A stretch of DNA of 64,000 bases. Origin: Tritrichomonas musculus. Taxonomy: Eukaryota > Parabasalia > Tritrichomonadida > Tritrichomonadidae. Positions 1 to 8,244 of the stretch are shown here, one piece after another. The translations under genes and the position numbers were made by a program. Position 1 is the first letter of the stretch; each line of letters starts with the position of its first letter. The stretch lies in contig JAPFFF010000061.1 in assembly GCA_039105265.1 (NCBI GenBank), positions 248,001-312,000 on the forward strand, written 5' to 3'. Below the pieces are notes generated by a model. The model was not told where the DNA came from, did no database searches, and saw only the letters and a list, made by a program, of their open reading frames with translations.

Positions 1-3000
1 ACTTGGAATTGATTGTGTTATAACAGAAACAGATTCAAGTAAAATAAAAGTTAATGAAATTGATAAAGTATATGCTGATATCTTTGCTCAAGAAATGCCT
101 TTTACAATGACAAAATATAATGATGTTGCAACAAGATTAGAGTTCTCGCCAGGATCGTATCATGTAGATAACACTAATCGCGTTTCTCATGTTGATTTAG
201 ATGCTATTTTAGATACCATTGAAAAAATTAATTACAAATGGTCCAAGAAGGTAAGCTTAAATAAAAATATTGAATTATATTTAAACACGCAATTCATAGA
301 CCCAGTTGATGAAGTTAATTGGGACCCAACAACAAATCCATTTGATTACATTATAAAACAACAATTTTACGAAATAATTCCAAGACCCGATGCTGCAACA
401 ACTCTCTATACCGATTACAACATCACTTCCTCTAAAATCATTACTGCAGACAACATAACAACAATGAGAAGTGATTTGAATATGATTACAAATAATGTTG
501 ATGTAATGAATTATGACGTTAAAGACCTTACAAATAAAGTTAATAATCTTAGTACTGAAATGACTGACCAACAAAATAAAACAAAATACCTCAAAACAAA
601 AACGGACCAAATAGAAATTGTTGCTGATGTAGCATTAGGTTTTGCAATTGCAGGTACAGTAATGGGAGGAACAAGTTTAGGCTTACAATTAAGTGCTCGT
701 GGAGTTCAAACAGCATCTAGAACTGTTAATGGTGCTTCAAAAGCTGGTGGTCAATTAGAAAAGAATCCAGGTTGGGAATATGATTTAGAAGGTCAAAGAT
801 TACCTGAATTTTCATTATTTTCTCAAATCAAATTTAGTATATTAAAACATCCAAAACATAAAAATACAGTCGATGGAGGATTCTTTAAATATTTATTAAA
901 ACCTGGTTGTCCAAAAGTATTAATTGATTACCTGACAAGGCTTCAAATATTTGATAGTTTAATTAATGAAAAGACAAAGAAAATAAAAGAAGAATTAAAT
1001 GATTGTTGTTTCATTTATGCTTTACAACAAACTGGAAATTATTCAGAATCATTATTAAATCAAATTAGATTAAGGATTCAAAATAGATATTTATCACAAA
1101 GTAGTATTAATCATTTATGTGAAGAATTTAATATTCATCTTAATTTAACTTATATTGATGATAATTCTGTTGCTCAAAAACAATCTGTACGTTCAATGGA
1201 TAAAGGTAAAAGAAAAACATATATGGGTATACAAAAAGCTGAACCAGAACGAACTCATAAATTCAATGTATATCAAAAACATTATTTCATCGAAGAAAAG
1301 ACTCCATTTACATATTATTATATCAAAAATATTGAAAAGTTAGATGAAGACAAATTTAACAAAGATTGGATTACAGATCATTGGACAAAAGGTAGATCAT
1401 TCATAACTAATTCAAACTTGATTAGAGAATTATTTAAGAAAAATTATTTCATTCCAATTAATTATTCACAAGAACATTTATTACATTCAATATTTTATAA
1501 TGTAATTGATCAAGATATTTCAAATACTACATTAGAATATAAAGATGAATATTGTTGTAAATTAATTGAACCAAAAACAAAAATAATCAAACAAGTAGAA
1601 ACTTCTTATTGGTTTTGTGATTTTGAATCTGATACAAGTTCAAAAATTCATATTCCATTCTTATGTTGTTTACATTCATTAGATGGGAAAATTAAGAAAG
1701 AATTCTTAGGTGAAAAATGTAATATAAATCTATTGAAATATTTACCTACTGATTCAATTTGTTATTTTCATAATTTGGCTTATGATATTAGAATGATTTT
1801 ACAAAACAATAATCAAAATATAAAAATATTATCATCAATTATTAAAGGAAATCAATGTTTTAATATGACTTTGAAATTTGAGAACAAAAAGATAACATTT
1901 AAAGATAGTTATCCAATTTTCTCTTGCCGGCTGTCCAGCCTTCCATTAATGTTTAATATTCCTTGTGAAAAAGAAATTTTCCCATACAAATATTATACAT
2001 TTGAAAGATTAAGAACAAATAAAGGTCAAATTAATGAAGCAGGTAAAGAAGAAGATAAAACATGGACTGAACAAGATTATCAATTATTTCGTTCAAATAT
2101 TAACAAAATTAAGGGATGCCGTTTAAGTAATAATGAATTTGATATGTGGAAATATGCATTATTTTATTGTCATCAAGATGTTCGAATATTAAGAGAAAGT
2201 TTTGTTAAATTTAGACAAGGTTTCATTCAAGATTTCAAAATCGATTCATTCAAATATATTTCAATTTCTTCTTTAGCTAATGATGTATTTAATCATAAAG
2301 TTTATTATGGTCATGATTTATATTCAGTAGGTGGAATTGTTAGGAAATTTTGTTCATATGCTGTTTATGGTGGTAGATGTATGACTGCTTATAACAAAAA
2401 GTGGCATATCACTGAAAAATTAGCAGATTTTGACGCAGTTAGTTTATATCCTTCAGCAATTCATAGATTATATACCGTTCAAGGAAAACCAGTAGTAATA
2501 TCCAAAACAGAATTAAATTATGAATTTTTATCAAAACAAGGTGCATATATAGTAGAAATTTTAGTTACTGGAATTCATAAACATTATCCATTTCCATTAA
2601 TCGTTAAGAAAACAAAAGATGGTAACCTTAATGATGGTAAATTCGATAAACCTTTCAAAATGATTGTCGATAATATTTATTTAGAAGATCTCATTGAATT
2701 TCAAAAAATAGATTTCGAACTTGTTCGTGGTTATTATTGGCCTGGAAAAAGAGAATATCATATCCAAAAAGAAATTCAAAAAATATTTGAGAAAAGATTA
2801 GAATATAAAAGTCAAGACAATCCTTTACAAAATTTATATAAATTAATTATGAATAGTTGTTATGGTAAAACTATTGAAAGACCTATTGAAAAAGATTTTA
2901 AATACATTAATGATCAAGATACTTTAGATAATTATTGGATCAAAAATTATAACAAAATTGTCGAAGATATTGAATTACAAAATAATATGCATGCTGTTAG

Positions 3001-3601
3001 AATATTGAGACCAATTGATAAACATTTTAATTTTTCATTATTAGGTATTCATGTATTAAGTATGTCAAAAAGAATCATGAATGAAGTGATGTGTCTTGCA
3101 TTTGATATTGGTTGCCATATTTATTATCAGGATACTGATTCAATGCATATCGAAATAAATGATTTACCAAAATTACAAAAAGCTTATAAAGAAAAATATA
3201 ATCGAGAACTCATAGGTAAATATTTAGGTCAATTCCATTCAGATTTTCCAACTATAAATGGTCACAAAGAAATGCCAGAATCAATTGAATCATACTTTTT
3301 GATGAAAAAGATGTATATTGATAAGTTACAAGATTCTACAGGTGAAATTGATTATATGACTCGTGGGAAAGGATTAACTGAACAATCTATTAAATATGCT
3401 TATAAGAATGAATTTGATAATGATCCAATGAAATTATATAAATATTTATACGAAGGGAATCAACAAACATTTGATCTTACAAAAGGTCAACCATGTTTCC
3501 AAATGAATAAAAATATGACTGTCTCAACCTTAAATGAATTCAAAAGAAGAATATCAACACCATATAAAGAAGGAAAGAGAGAAAAATATTTTGAATATTA
3601 A
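1..3601 (+). CDS. Polinton protein-primed DNA polymerase B with fibre-tail N-terminal region (cut by window start)
   Basis: The frame is open to the window edge; the first ATG inside is at 95. Residues are counted from there. About the first 215 resemble the end of the fibre-like protein at 51.8-53.9 kb: a shared DPVDEVNW-type segment, a shared NITSSKIITADNITTMRSDL stretch, a coiled coil and a Gly-rich hydrophobic stretch. The rest is a family B polymerase: exonuclease motifs near 509 (DFES), 560 (YFHNLAYD) and 690 (YCHQD), palm motif A near 777 (DFDAVSLYPS), motif B near 915 (NSCYGK) and motif C near 1011 (YQDTDS). Protein-primed polymerases of this type copy Polinton DNA end to end. A DCCF..H region near 303-395 precedes the exonuclease and may be an OTU-like cysteine protease fold (inference). 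The joining of a structural tail to a polymerase in one frame is odd and suggests element rearrangement. Confidence 0.9.
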   Translation, partial: LGIDCVITETDSSKIKVNEIDKVYADIFAQEMPFTMTKYNDVATRLEFSPGSYHVDNTNRVSHVDLDAILDTIEKINYKWSKKVSLNKNIELYLNTQFIDPVDEVNWDPTTNPFDYIIKQQFYEIIPRPDAATTLYTDYNITSSKIITADNITTMRSDLNMITNNVDVMNYDVKDLTNKVNNLSTEMTDQQNKTKYLKTKTDQIEIVADVALGFAIAGTVMGGTSLGLQLSARGVQTASRTVNGASKAGGQLEKNPGWEYDLEGQRLPEFSLFSQIKFSILKHPKHKNTVDGGFFKYLLKPGCPKVLIDYLTRLQIFDSLINEKTKKIKEELNDCCFIYALQQTGNYSESLLNQIRLRIQNRYLSQSSINHLCEEFNIHLNLTYIDDNSVAQKQSVRSMDKGKRKTYMGIQKAEPERTHKFNVYQKHYFIEEKTPFTYYYIKNIEKLDEDKFNKDWITDHWTKGRSFITNSNLIRELFKKNYFIPINYSQEHLLHSIFYNVIDQDISNTTLEYKDEYCCKLIEPKTKIIKQVETSYWFCDFESDTSSKIHIPFLCCLHSLDGKIKKEFLGEKCNINLLKYLPTDSICYFHNLAYDIRMILQNNNQNIKILSSIIKGNQCFNMTLKFENKKITFKDSYPIFSCRLSSLPLMFNIPCEKEIFPYKYYTFERLRTNKGQINEAGKEEDKTWTEQDYQLFRSNINKIKGCRLSNNEFDMWKYALFYCHQDVRILRESFVKFRQGFIQDFKIDSFKYISISSLANDVFNHKVYYGHDLYSVGGIVRKFCSYAVYGGRCMTAYNKKWHITEKLADFDAVSLYPSAIHRLYTVQGKPVVISKTELNYEFLSKQGAYIVEILVTGIHKHYPFPLIVKKTKDGNLNDGKFDKPFKMIVDNIYLEDLIEFQKIDFELVRGYYWPGKREYHIQKEIQKIFEKRLEYKSQDNPLQNLYKLIMNSCYGKTIERPIEKDFKYINDQDTLDNYWIKNYNKIVEDIELQNNMHAVRILRPIDKHFNFSLLGIHVLSMSKRIMNEVMCLAFDIGCHIYYQDTDSMHIEINDLPKLQKAYKEKYNRELIGKYLGQFHSDFPTINGHKEMPESIESYFLMKKMYIDKLQDSTGEIDYMTRGKGLTEQSIKYAYKNEFDNDPMKLYKYLYEGNQQTFDLTKGQPCFQMNKNMTVSTLNEFKRRISTPYKEGKREKYFEY

Positions 3602-3816
3602 TGATTGTTTACTTAGTTAAACTTAAAAAGTATTCGAGAAGACCAAAGCAAATGTTCAAAATAAAGAGAACAACAAGAGTCCATAAACACCAATTAGGAG
3701 GTGGAGAATCACAAGGACAACAGGAATTATCATCACGGTGTTCAATTCTTTCTGTTCCTGAGAGATCAATCAATGGTTCAGACATTAATAAAAATGGTCC
3801 GTCAAAACCGATCTAA
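3601..3816 (+). CDS. small basic hypothetical protein
   Basis: A 71-codon frame whose ATG overlaps the polymerase stop codon by one base (TAATG). The N-terminal half is Lys/Arg rich, the C-terminal half Ser/Gly rich. I recognise no family. Overlap with the polymerase end is the main support; a chance frame is possible. Confidence 0.3.
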   Translation: MIVYLVKLKKYSRRPKQMFKIKRTTRVHKHQLGGGESQGQQELSSRCSILSVPERSINGSDINKNGPSKPI

Positions 3817-3859
3817 CCGTTTTTTAATTTTTTTAATTTTTATTTTGTCTCAAAAATAT

Positions 3860-4186
3860 ATGACAAAGACTAGGATCCGTTGGAATACTCAAAAAGTGAG
3901 AGAAGAAATGGCTAAAGAAAATTGTATATTATTAGATGATTACAAAAGAGGAGATATTCGTATTCATTATTTATATGAAGGTAATGAATTTTCAGTAAGG
4001 TGGTCAGATTGGATGAAAAAAGATAGACCATCAAGACCACATTTGAAAGGAGGAAATAGAAAAATAACAAAATCAAAGAGTGTTGATAACTTAAATAAAA
4101 CTTTTGAAGATCCTGAAAATGGAGAAGAGGAAAATGAAAATGAAGAAGATTTTAATGAGATAGAAAATGAATTACATCAAGAATGA
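3860..4186 (+). CDS. hypothetical protein, treble-clef-like segment, acidic tail
   Basis: A protein of about 108 residues from the ATG at 3860. That ATG is preferred over earlier non-ATG starts because the sequence before it is a T-rich leader. Residues ~13-60 (WNTQK...CILLDDYKRGDIRIHY...SVRWSDWMKK) recall the layout of small treble-clef modules of large DNA viruses, in which a strand pair is followed by a W/F-x-F motif. The usual zinc cysteines are not seen here, so this is only a fold-level guess. The tail is Glu/Asp/Asn rich. Its end overlaps the next gene by 20 bases, as in tightly packed viral genes. Confidence 0.5.
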   Translation: MTKTRIRWNTQKVREEMAKENCILLDDYKRGDIRIHYLYEGNEFSVRWSDWMKKDRPSRPHLKGGNRKITKSKSVDNLNKTFEDPENGEEENENEEDFNEIENELHQE

Positions 4187-4415
4187 ACTCAAAGAAATTA
4201 ATGATACGTTATTCTTAATATTGGAATGGAGATTTGCAAATTCACAAGAAATGAAAAATTATTGGATGAATGAAATATTCAATAAATCAATTGGACTATT
4301 TGATCAAAGAATTGTTTTAAATTTAAGAATTGCTAATCAAATTGATACTCATTTCATTAATATGTTAGAGCAATTTATATTAGAGAAGTTAGAGCTGGAA
4401 ATAGGTTTGATGTGA
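4167..4415 (+). CDS. small helical hypothetical protein
   Basis: An 82-residue frame from ATG 4167, overlapping the previous gene by 20 bases. It is rich in Leu, Ile, Asn and Glu with heptad-like spacing, so probably all-helical or coiled coil. No family recognised. It belongs to the rightward run of small genes after the polymerase. Confidence 0.5.
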   Translation: MNYIKNELKEINDTLFLILEWRFANSQEMKNYWMNEIFNKSIGLFDQRIVLNLRIANQIDTHFINMLEQFILEKLELEIGLM

Positions 4416-4444
4416 ACTTTTTCTAGAATTTTGCAAAATCAAAA

Positions 4445-4618
4445 ATGCCACCAAAAAGAACGAAAATGCCAAAAATCCCTCCAGAATTATTGTATTTAAT
4501 CGAAAAACAAATAAGAAAAAGAAGTAAACCAACACGAAAAACAACAACAACACCAAGAAAAGCGAGATCAAATAAAGGAATCAAAAGATCAGGAGTAAAA
4601 AGAACAAGAAAAAGATAA
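4445..4618 (+). CDS. very basic 57-residue protein (nucleoprotein-like)
   Basis: ATG at 4445, stop at 4616-4618. The product begins MPPKRTKMPKIPPELL and is followed by a tail dominated by Lys, Arg, Thr and Ser, ending RTRKR. Composition resembles DNA-condensing core proteins of adenoviruses or protamine-like peptides; this is inference from charge alone. It stands between a helical protein and another Arg-rich protein, forming a cluster of likely DNA-binding core proteins. Confidence 0.55.
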   Translation: MPPKRTKMPKIPPELLYLIEKQIRKRSKPTRKTTTTPRKARSNKGIKRSGVKRTRKR

Positions 4619-4673
4619 AAAAAGAAAAAATATTTTTATTTTTTGATTATTTAATGAAAAATCAAAAATAGAA

Positions 4674-5039
4674 ATGGCGAGAGGTAGAGCATTAGATCCA
4701 AACGCAGCAGCAAGGAGAAGAGCAGCAGCAGCAGCAGCAGCAAGGAGAAGAGCAGCAGCAAGGAAAAAAGAACTAGGAGCAACACCAGAAGCGAATGAAG
4801 CAGCAGCAAATGTATTAAATCAAGCAGGAGAAGCAATGCAAGCAGCAGCTGATGTAGTAACAGCGGCAGCAGCTCCAAAGAAACCAAGAAAATATTTAGA
4901 TCTACCTGCTTATGATTGGTCACATGTTAATTTAAAAGATTTACAAGATTTTGCGAGAAAAGAAGGAATCCATTTTTCACCTGATGATACAAAAGAAACA
5001 TTACAAGCAATTCTTGCACGTTGGGCAGAAACAGGATAA
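4674..5039 (+). CDS. Ala/Arg-rich protein with C-terminal SAP-like motif
   Basis: A 121-residue protein. Residues 1-40 are blocks of Ala and Arg (ARRRAAAA), like histone H1 tails or adenovirus core protein. The middle is Ala-rich helix. The last ~30 residues (DLQDFARKEG...DTKETLQAILARW) fit the helix-turn-helix of SAP or Rho-N DNA-binding modules. A role in packing element DNA is inferred from this and from the neighbouring basic proteins. The start has a clear ATG, and the antisense Leu-rich frame is only its shadow. Confidence 0.65.
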   Translation: MARGRALDPNAAARRRAAAAAAARRRAAARKKELGATPEANEAAANVLNQAGEAMQAAADVVTAAAAPKKPRKYLDLPAYDWSHVNLKDLQDFARKEGIHFSPDDTKETLQAILARWAETG

Positions 5040-5248
5040 AAAATATAAGAAAAACAACAAATAGACAAAGACAACCAAGGAAAAAAACGAATGGAACAAG
5101 AAAACCACGAGAAAGACATGAGGGACCTCGATTACCAAGAAGAACAAGATCAGATAAAGGACAAAAGAAAGGAGCATTGAAAAAAGATGGAACACCAAGA
5201 AAGAAACCAGGACCACCAAAAGGATATAAAAGAAGAACAAAGAATTAA
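5021..5248 (+). CDS. basic coding-like frame, AT-hook-like end
   Basis: A Lys/Arg/Pro-rich frame overlapping the end of the SAP-like gene. The C-terminal part (KKPGPPKGYKRR) resembles an AT-hook, a minor-groove DNA contact. The start is not obvious, so the true gene extent is uncertain. Base composition matches the adjoining basic genes. Confidence 0.35.
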   Translation: MGRNRIKNIRKTTNRQRQPRKKTNGTRKPRERHEGPRLPRRTRSDKGQKKGALKKDGTPRKKPGPPKGYKRRTKN

Positions 5249-5288
5249 ATTTAAAAATTGAAATTCGATATTATTTTTGCAAGTAAAA

Positions 5289-6317
5289 ATGTCAAAAAAA
5301 GTGAATACAACACGATCAAATACAACATCAGAAGCGAAAAAATTAATGAAACAAATATCAAATGCCAAAATGAGAACAGATGTTGGAAAAGGAGATAGTT
5401 ATTCTTTTACTGAAGATAGATATTATAGAATCAAAACAGTTGATAATTTGGTTCATGTAATCAAAGGAGTTCATGAATATGTTTTTACTCCAAGAGAATG
5501 GGCAAAAAGGAAAAAAGGAACAAAAATTGTAGCTCAAGAAGTCAAAAAAGCTCATTCTGATGACCTGAATGCAGCATTAGCTTGGAAACGAAAAAAGAAA
5601 GCAGGAGAGAAAAAACAAGAGAAGATGGAATGGGTACTCAAAGGAGGAATTCCACCACAGTTACAGGCGAAAGAAAATGAGCCAAAACCAAAAAAGGCGA
5701 AAGAAAATGAGCCAAAACCAAAAAGAACAAGAGCAAATGTTCCTAGAGTAAAAGATTTTGTTGATGCAAATGAGAAGAAAAGATTAGATAAAATAAATAA
5801 AATGATAGCTAAATATGGTGAAATACCAAAAGCTAAAAGAATAGAAAAATTACAAAAATTAGGATATAATGTAGATAACAATACAGATGACGAAAAATTA
5901 AATTTCTGGTTACATGAAGCAGATTGTATTCAAAAAGGTAAATATCGATATTTATCTTATGGAACTTTATTTAATACAATTCAATCAAAAAAATTTCAAG
6001 AAATTCAACTTAATCCAATTCCACCAGATGCAACAAGAATGGATTTAGTTCAAACAATGTATGATATAGCAAAAGGTAAATTTGGTAAAGAAGTAAAAAA
6101 GACGAAGACAAGAGCAAATGTTCCTAGAGCAAAAGATTTTGTTGATGCGAAAGAGAAGAAACAAACAAAACCGAGAAAACCGCTATCTGAAGCAAAACAA
6201 AGAAATCAAGAATTGAGAGAAAAATATAAAGGAATTAAAATTGATAGTCTTCGAAGATTGTTAAGAAGAAATGGTATTGATTTTAATGAAACAATGAAAA
6301 GAAAAGAAAAGAAATAA
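5289..6317 (+). CDS. Lys-rich protein with internal repeats and SAP-like end
   Basis: About 342 residues from ATG 5289. It contains a repeated RANVPR(V/A)KDFVDA(N/K)EKK module (two copies, either side of a globular middle) and a tandem AKENEPKPK repeat. The C-terminal segment IDSLRRLLRRNGIDFNETMKR again looks like a SAP-type helix pair, as in the gene two positions upstream. Likely DNA-binding core or scaffold protein of the element; function inferred only from composition. It is the largest gene of the small basic cluster. Confidence 0.65.
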   Translation: MSKKVNTTRSNTTSEAKKLMKQISNAKMRTDVGKGDSYSFTEDRYYRIKTVDNLVHVIKGVHEYVFTPREWAKRKKGTKIVAQEVKKAHSDDLNAALAWKRKKKAGEKKQEKMEWVLKGGIPPQLQAKENEPKPKKAKENEPKPKRTRANVPRVKDFVDANEKKRLDKINKMIAKYGEIPKAKRIEKLQKLGYNVDNNTDDEKLNFWLHEADCIQKGKYRYLSYGTLFNTIQSKKFQEIQLNPIPPDATRMDLVQTMYDIAKGKFGKEVKKTKTRANVPRAKDFVDAKEKKQTKPRKPLSEAKQRNQELREKYKGIKIDSLRRLLRRNGIDFNETMKRKEKK

Positions 6318-7046
6318 TTGAATTAATTGAATCAAATAATCTAGTATATAAAAAGAGGGAAAGAAAACCAATAACTGAAACTCCACCGCCAGTAAGCGTT
6401 AGCGAACCCAATCCACCAATAACTGAAACAAATGATGCAGTTGGTACTCAAACTCAAAGACCTCCATTATCTAATCGATCACAATATGCTCAAACAATGG
6501 TGAAAAGATTAAATGAGCAAAAAAAAACTCTAGTTCCATAGTTCATGTAAATCTTCCAATACAAAAACCAGAACCAAAACAAAAACAAAAACAAGTTATT
6601 ACAACTCTTCCAAATAGTGAGAAATTCAAACAAAATATTATTCAAGATTCAATAAAACCAACAAAAACGGTTCAAAAAGAGTCACGTTAAGAACTCAATA
6701 TGATGATAATCCTGAATTTTATGATAATTATTTTGATAATCCACAATCTGATTTTGAAGATAATTATTTTGATAATCCACCATCTGAATTACCGAAACAA
6801 GAACCAATAGTCGAAATTGATTATAATTATGTTCCAATTGAAGATGATCTGAAAATAACCAATTCAAATCAACCAAAGCAAAAACAAAAACAAAAAGGTA
6901 AGTGGAGGTCCAAAGATGAGATATATAATGAGATGGTCAAGAAATTAGAAAGGAAAGGAATTCCAATTCCTGAAGGTGCAACTATCAAACAATTAAAAGA
7001 TTTAGATAAAACGGTTAAAGGGCAATCTGGTCGACCAAAAAAATAA
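6318..7046 (+). pseudogene. remains of a Gln/Pro/Asp-rich protein
   Basis: Coding-like composition continues rightward: Pro/Thr/Gln-rich stretches, then a repeated DNYFDNP module (two copies), and a terminal part with a WRSKDEIYNEMVKKLERKG helix ending at the stop just before the ATG at 7047. It looks broken in more than one place. No family recognised. Probably a decayed structural or scaffold gene of the left Polinton. Confidence 0.4.
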
Positions 7047-7283
7047 ATGAAAGGTCAACGATATGTACACAAGTCAAAGTGGAAAATAATTTGGGTTATT
7101 GACGATGATGGTTCTAGAAAACCGTTTGTTCTTGATGAAAAAGGTTCATTGGCATTGATGTATTTTCCAAAGAATGAAAATAGAAATCTTCGAAAAGAAA
7201 TACAAAAAATATATCCCAAAAAAACACTTCATCCAATTGGACCAATTCGATTTCATGATTTTAGAAATCAAGATAAAGGTTGA
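7047..7283 (+). CDS. small hypothetical protein
   Basis: 78 residues; the ATG immediately follows the stop codon of the preceding frame. It begins MKGQRYVHKSKWKIIWVIDDDG, a basic strand-rich start resembling small SH3-like or beta-barrel folds, but no family is recognised. It converges on, and slightly overlaps, a small leftward gene. Confidence 0.45.
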   Translation: MKGQRYVHKSKWKIIWVIDDDGSRKPFVLDEKGSLALMYFPKNENRNLRKEIQKIYPKKTLHPIGPIRFHDFRNQDKG

Positions 7284-7378
7284 AATATTGGCTTATTAAT
7301 AATATTTGGATCTTTTCTTGGATTTAATAAGACTGCTGGTTTAGCACTAATTTTTTTATTAAAACTTCCAAATGCCAT
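7268..7378 (-). CDS. 36-residue protein with MAFGSF N-terminus
   Basis: A small leftward frame from ATG 7378 to the stop at 7268. Its first residues, MAFGSFNKK, closely match the start of the leftward gene at 35255-35491 (MAFGSFFKK), which is why it is reported despite its size. Recurrence in two different elements suggests a conserved small virion or membrane-active protein. The rest of the two proteins differs, and this one is much shorter. Confidence 0.4.
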   Translation of the reverse strand: MAFGSFNKKISAKPAVLLNPRKDPNIINKPIFQPLS

Positions 7379-7401
7379 TCTTTTTATTTATTTTTAAAAA
7401 A

Positions 7402-7668
7402 ATGACTTTATCATTACCAAAAGCCTTAAAGGACGATAGACAAGAATTAAGACATTTATTTAGTGAAATCAAAAGTGAATTATTTGATACATTTATGAAT
7501 ACAGATAGTTTTACTGAATCTTGTGAATGCATGAATATTTCAAAAAATATAAGTGTTATAGAAAAAGAAATAGAAACAGATTTTAATGAACTTGAAGATA
7601 TTATATTTAGGATGAAACAAACATTAGATCGCACATTAGTCATCAAAAAGTATTTTCAAATTTCATAA
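7402..7668 (+). CDS. small coiled-coil protein next to the Cys-motif gene
   Basis: 88 residues from ATG 7402. It is acidic, helical and coiled-coil-like (SVIEKEIETDFNELEDIIFRMKQTL). It ends 20 bases before the Cys-motif protein at 7689. The damaged element at 31.9-32.7 kb has the same pairing: a small helical protein (31873-32118) directly before its Cys-motif protein. That conserved order suggests the two act together; the function is unknown. Confidence 0.55.
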   Translation: MTLSLPKALKDDRQELRHLFSEIKSELFDTFMNTDSFTESCECMNISKNISVIEKEIETDFNELEDIIFRMKQTLDRTLVIKKYFQIS

Positions 7669-7688
7669 ATTTTTTCAGAAACTCAAAA

Positions 7689-8222
7689 ATGATTAAGAAA
7701 AGAGCAGCGAATGCAGGAGTAAATGCTAATATTTCGTTAGAGCCTTCAGCAGCTAGTCAAAGTACAAACAACTTAACAAATAATATAATAATTAATAAAA
7801 GAGATGATGGGAAAGAAGATATTGTTATAACTCGTGAAATTGAATTACCTGATATCAAAAATAATGAAATTGAAAAAGATGTTAAATATTTAATTTTAGA
7901 AACATATGCAAAAATTTTATTAGATCAAGATAAAGCTTTAATTTCGAATTTAATATCTAAAAATTGTATTATTATACCAATTGCAAGTTTACAAGACATA
8001 ATCAAAACAATATTAGGTAAAAATTGTTCATCTGTAGAAATTTATATTGATGAAGATATTAAATGTTGTGCATCTAAAGCATCACCTATTCGAAAAATTG
8101 AAGCAATAAAAATAATTAATGAAGATGGTGAAATGGTAACAGATTTCAAACAAGTTTATAACAAAGAATTTAATGATTTAGTTAATGTTTATCATATTTG
8201 TTTGAAATATGTTGTTGTATAA
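7689..8222 (+). CDS. conserved Cys-motif protein, copy 1
   Basis: 177 residues with a basic start (MIKKRAANAG), a Ser/Asn-rich linker and a conserved C-terminal domain. In that domain a helix (DKALISNLISKNCIIIPIASL) is followed by a strand and an adjacent Cys pair (DIKCCASKASPIRKIEAIKII), then QVYNKEFNDLVN. Very similar to 62706-63230 and more distantly to 32174-32749 and 47146-47826. It converges on the fibre gene, as copy 47146-47826 does. I know no named family. Presence in every element copy suggests a core structural or DNA-handling protein. Confidence 0.7.
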   Translation: MIKKRAANAGVNANISLEPSAASQSTNNLTNNIIINKRDDGKEDIVITREIELPDIKNNEIEKDVKYLILETYAKILLDQDKALISNLISKNCIIIPIASLQDIIKTILGKNCSSVEIYIDEDIKCCASKASPIRKIEAIKIINEDGEMVTDFKQVYNKEFNDLVNVYHICLKYVVV

Positions 8223-8244
8223 GAGAGATTATCAAATATTTTTT

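Noticed and set aside
4651-4923. Leftward Leu-rich frame
   Set aside because: It is the antisense reading of the Ala/Arg-rich SAP-like gene; the Leu bias comes from its codons.
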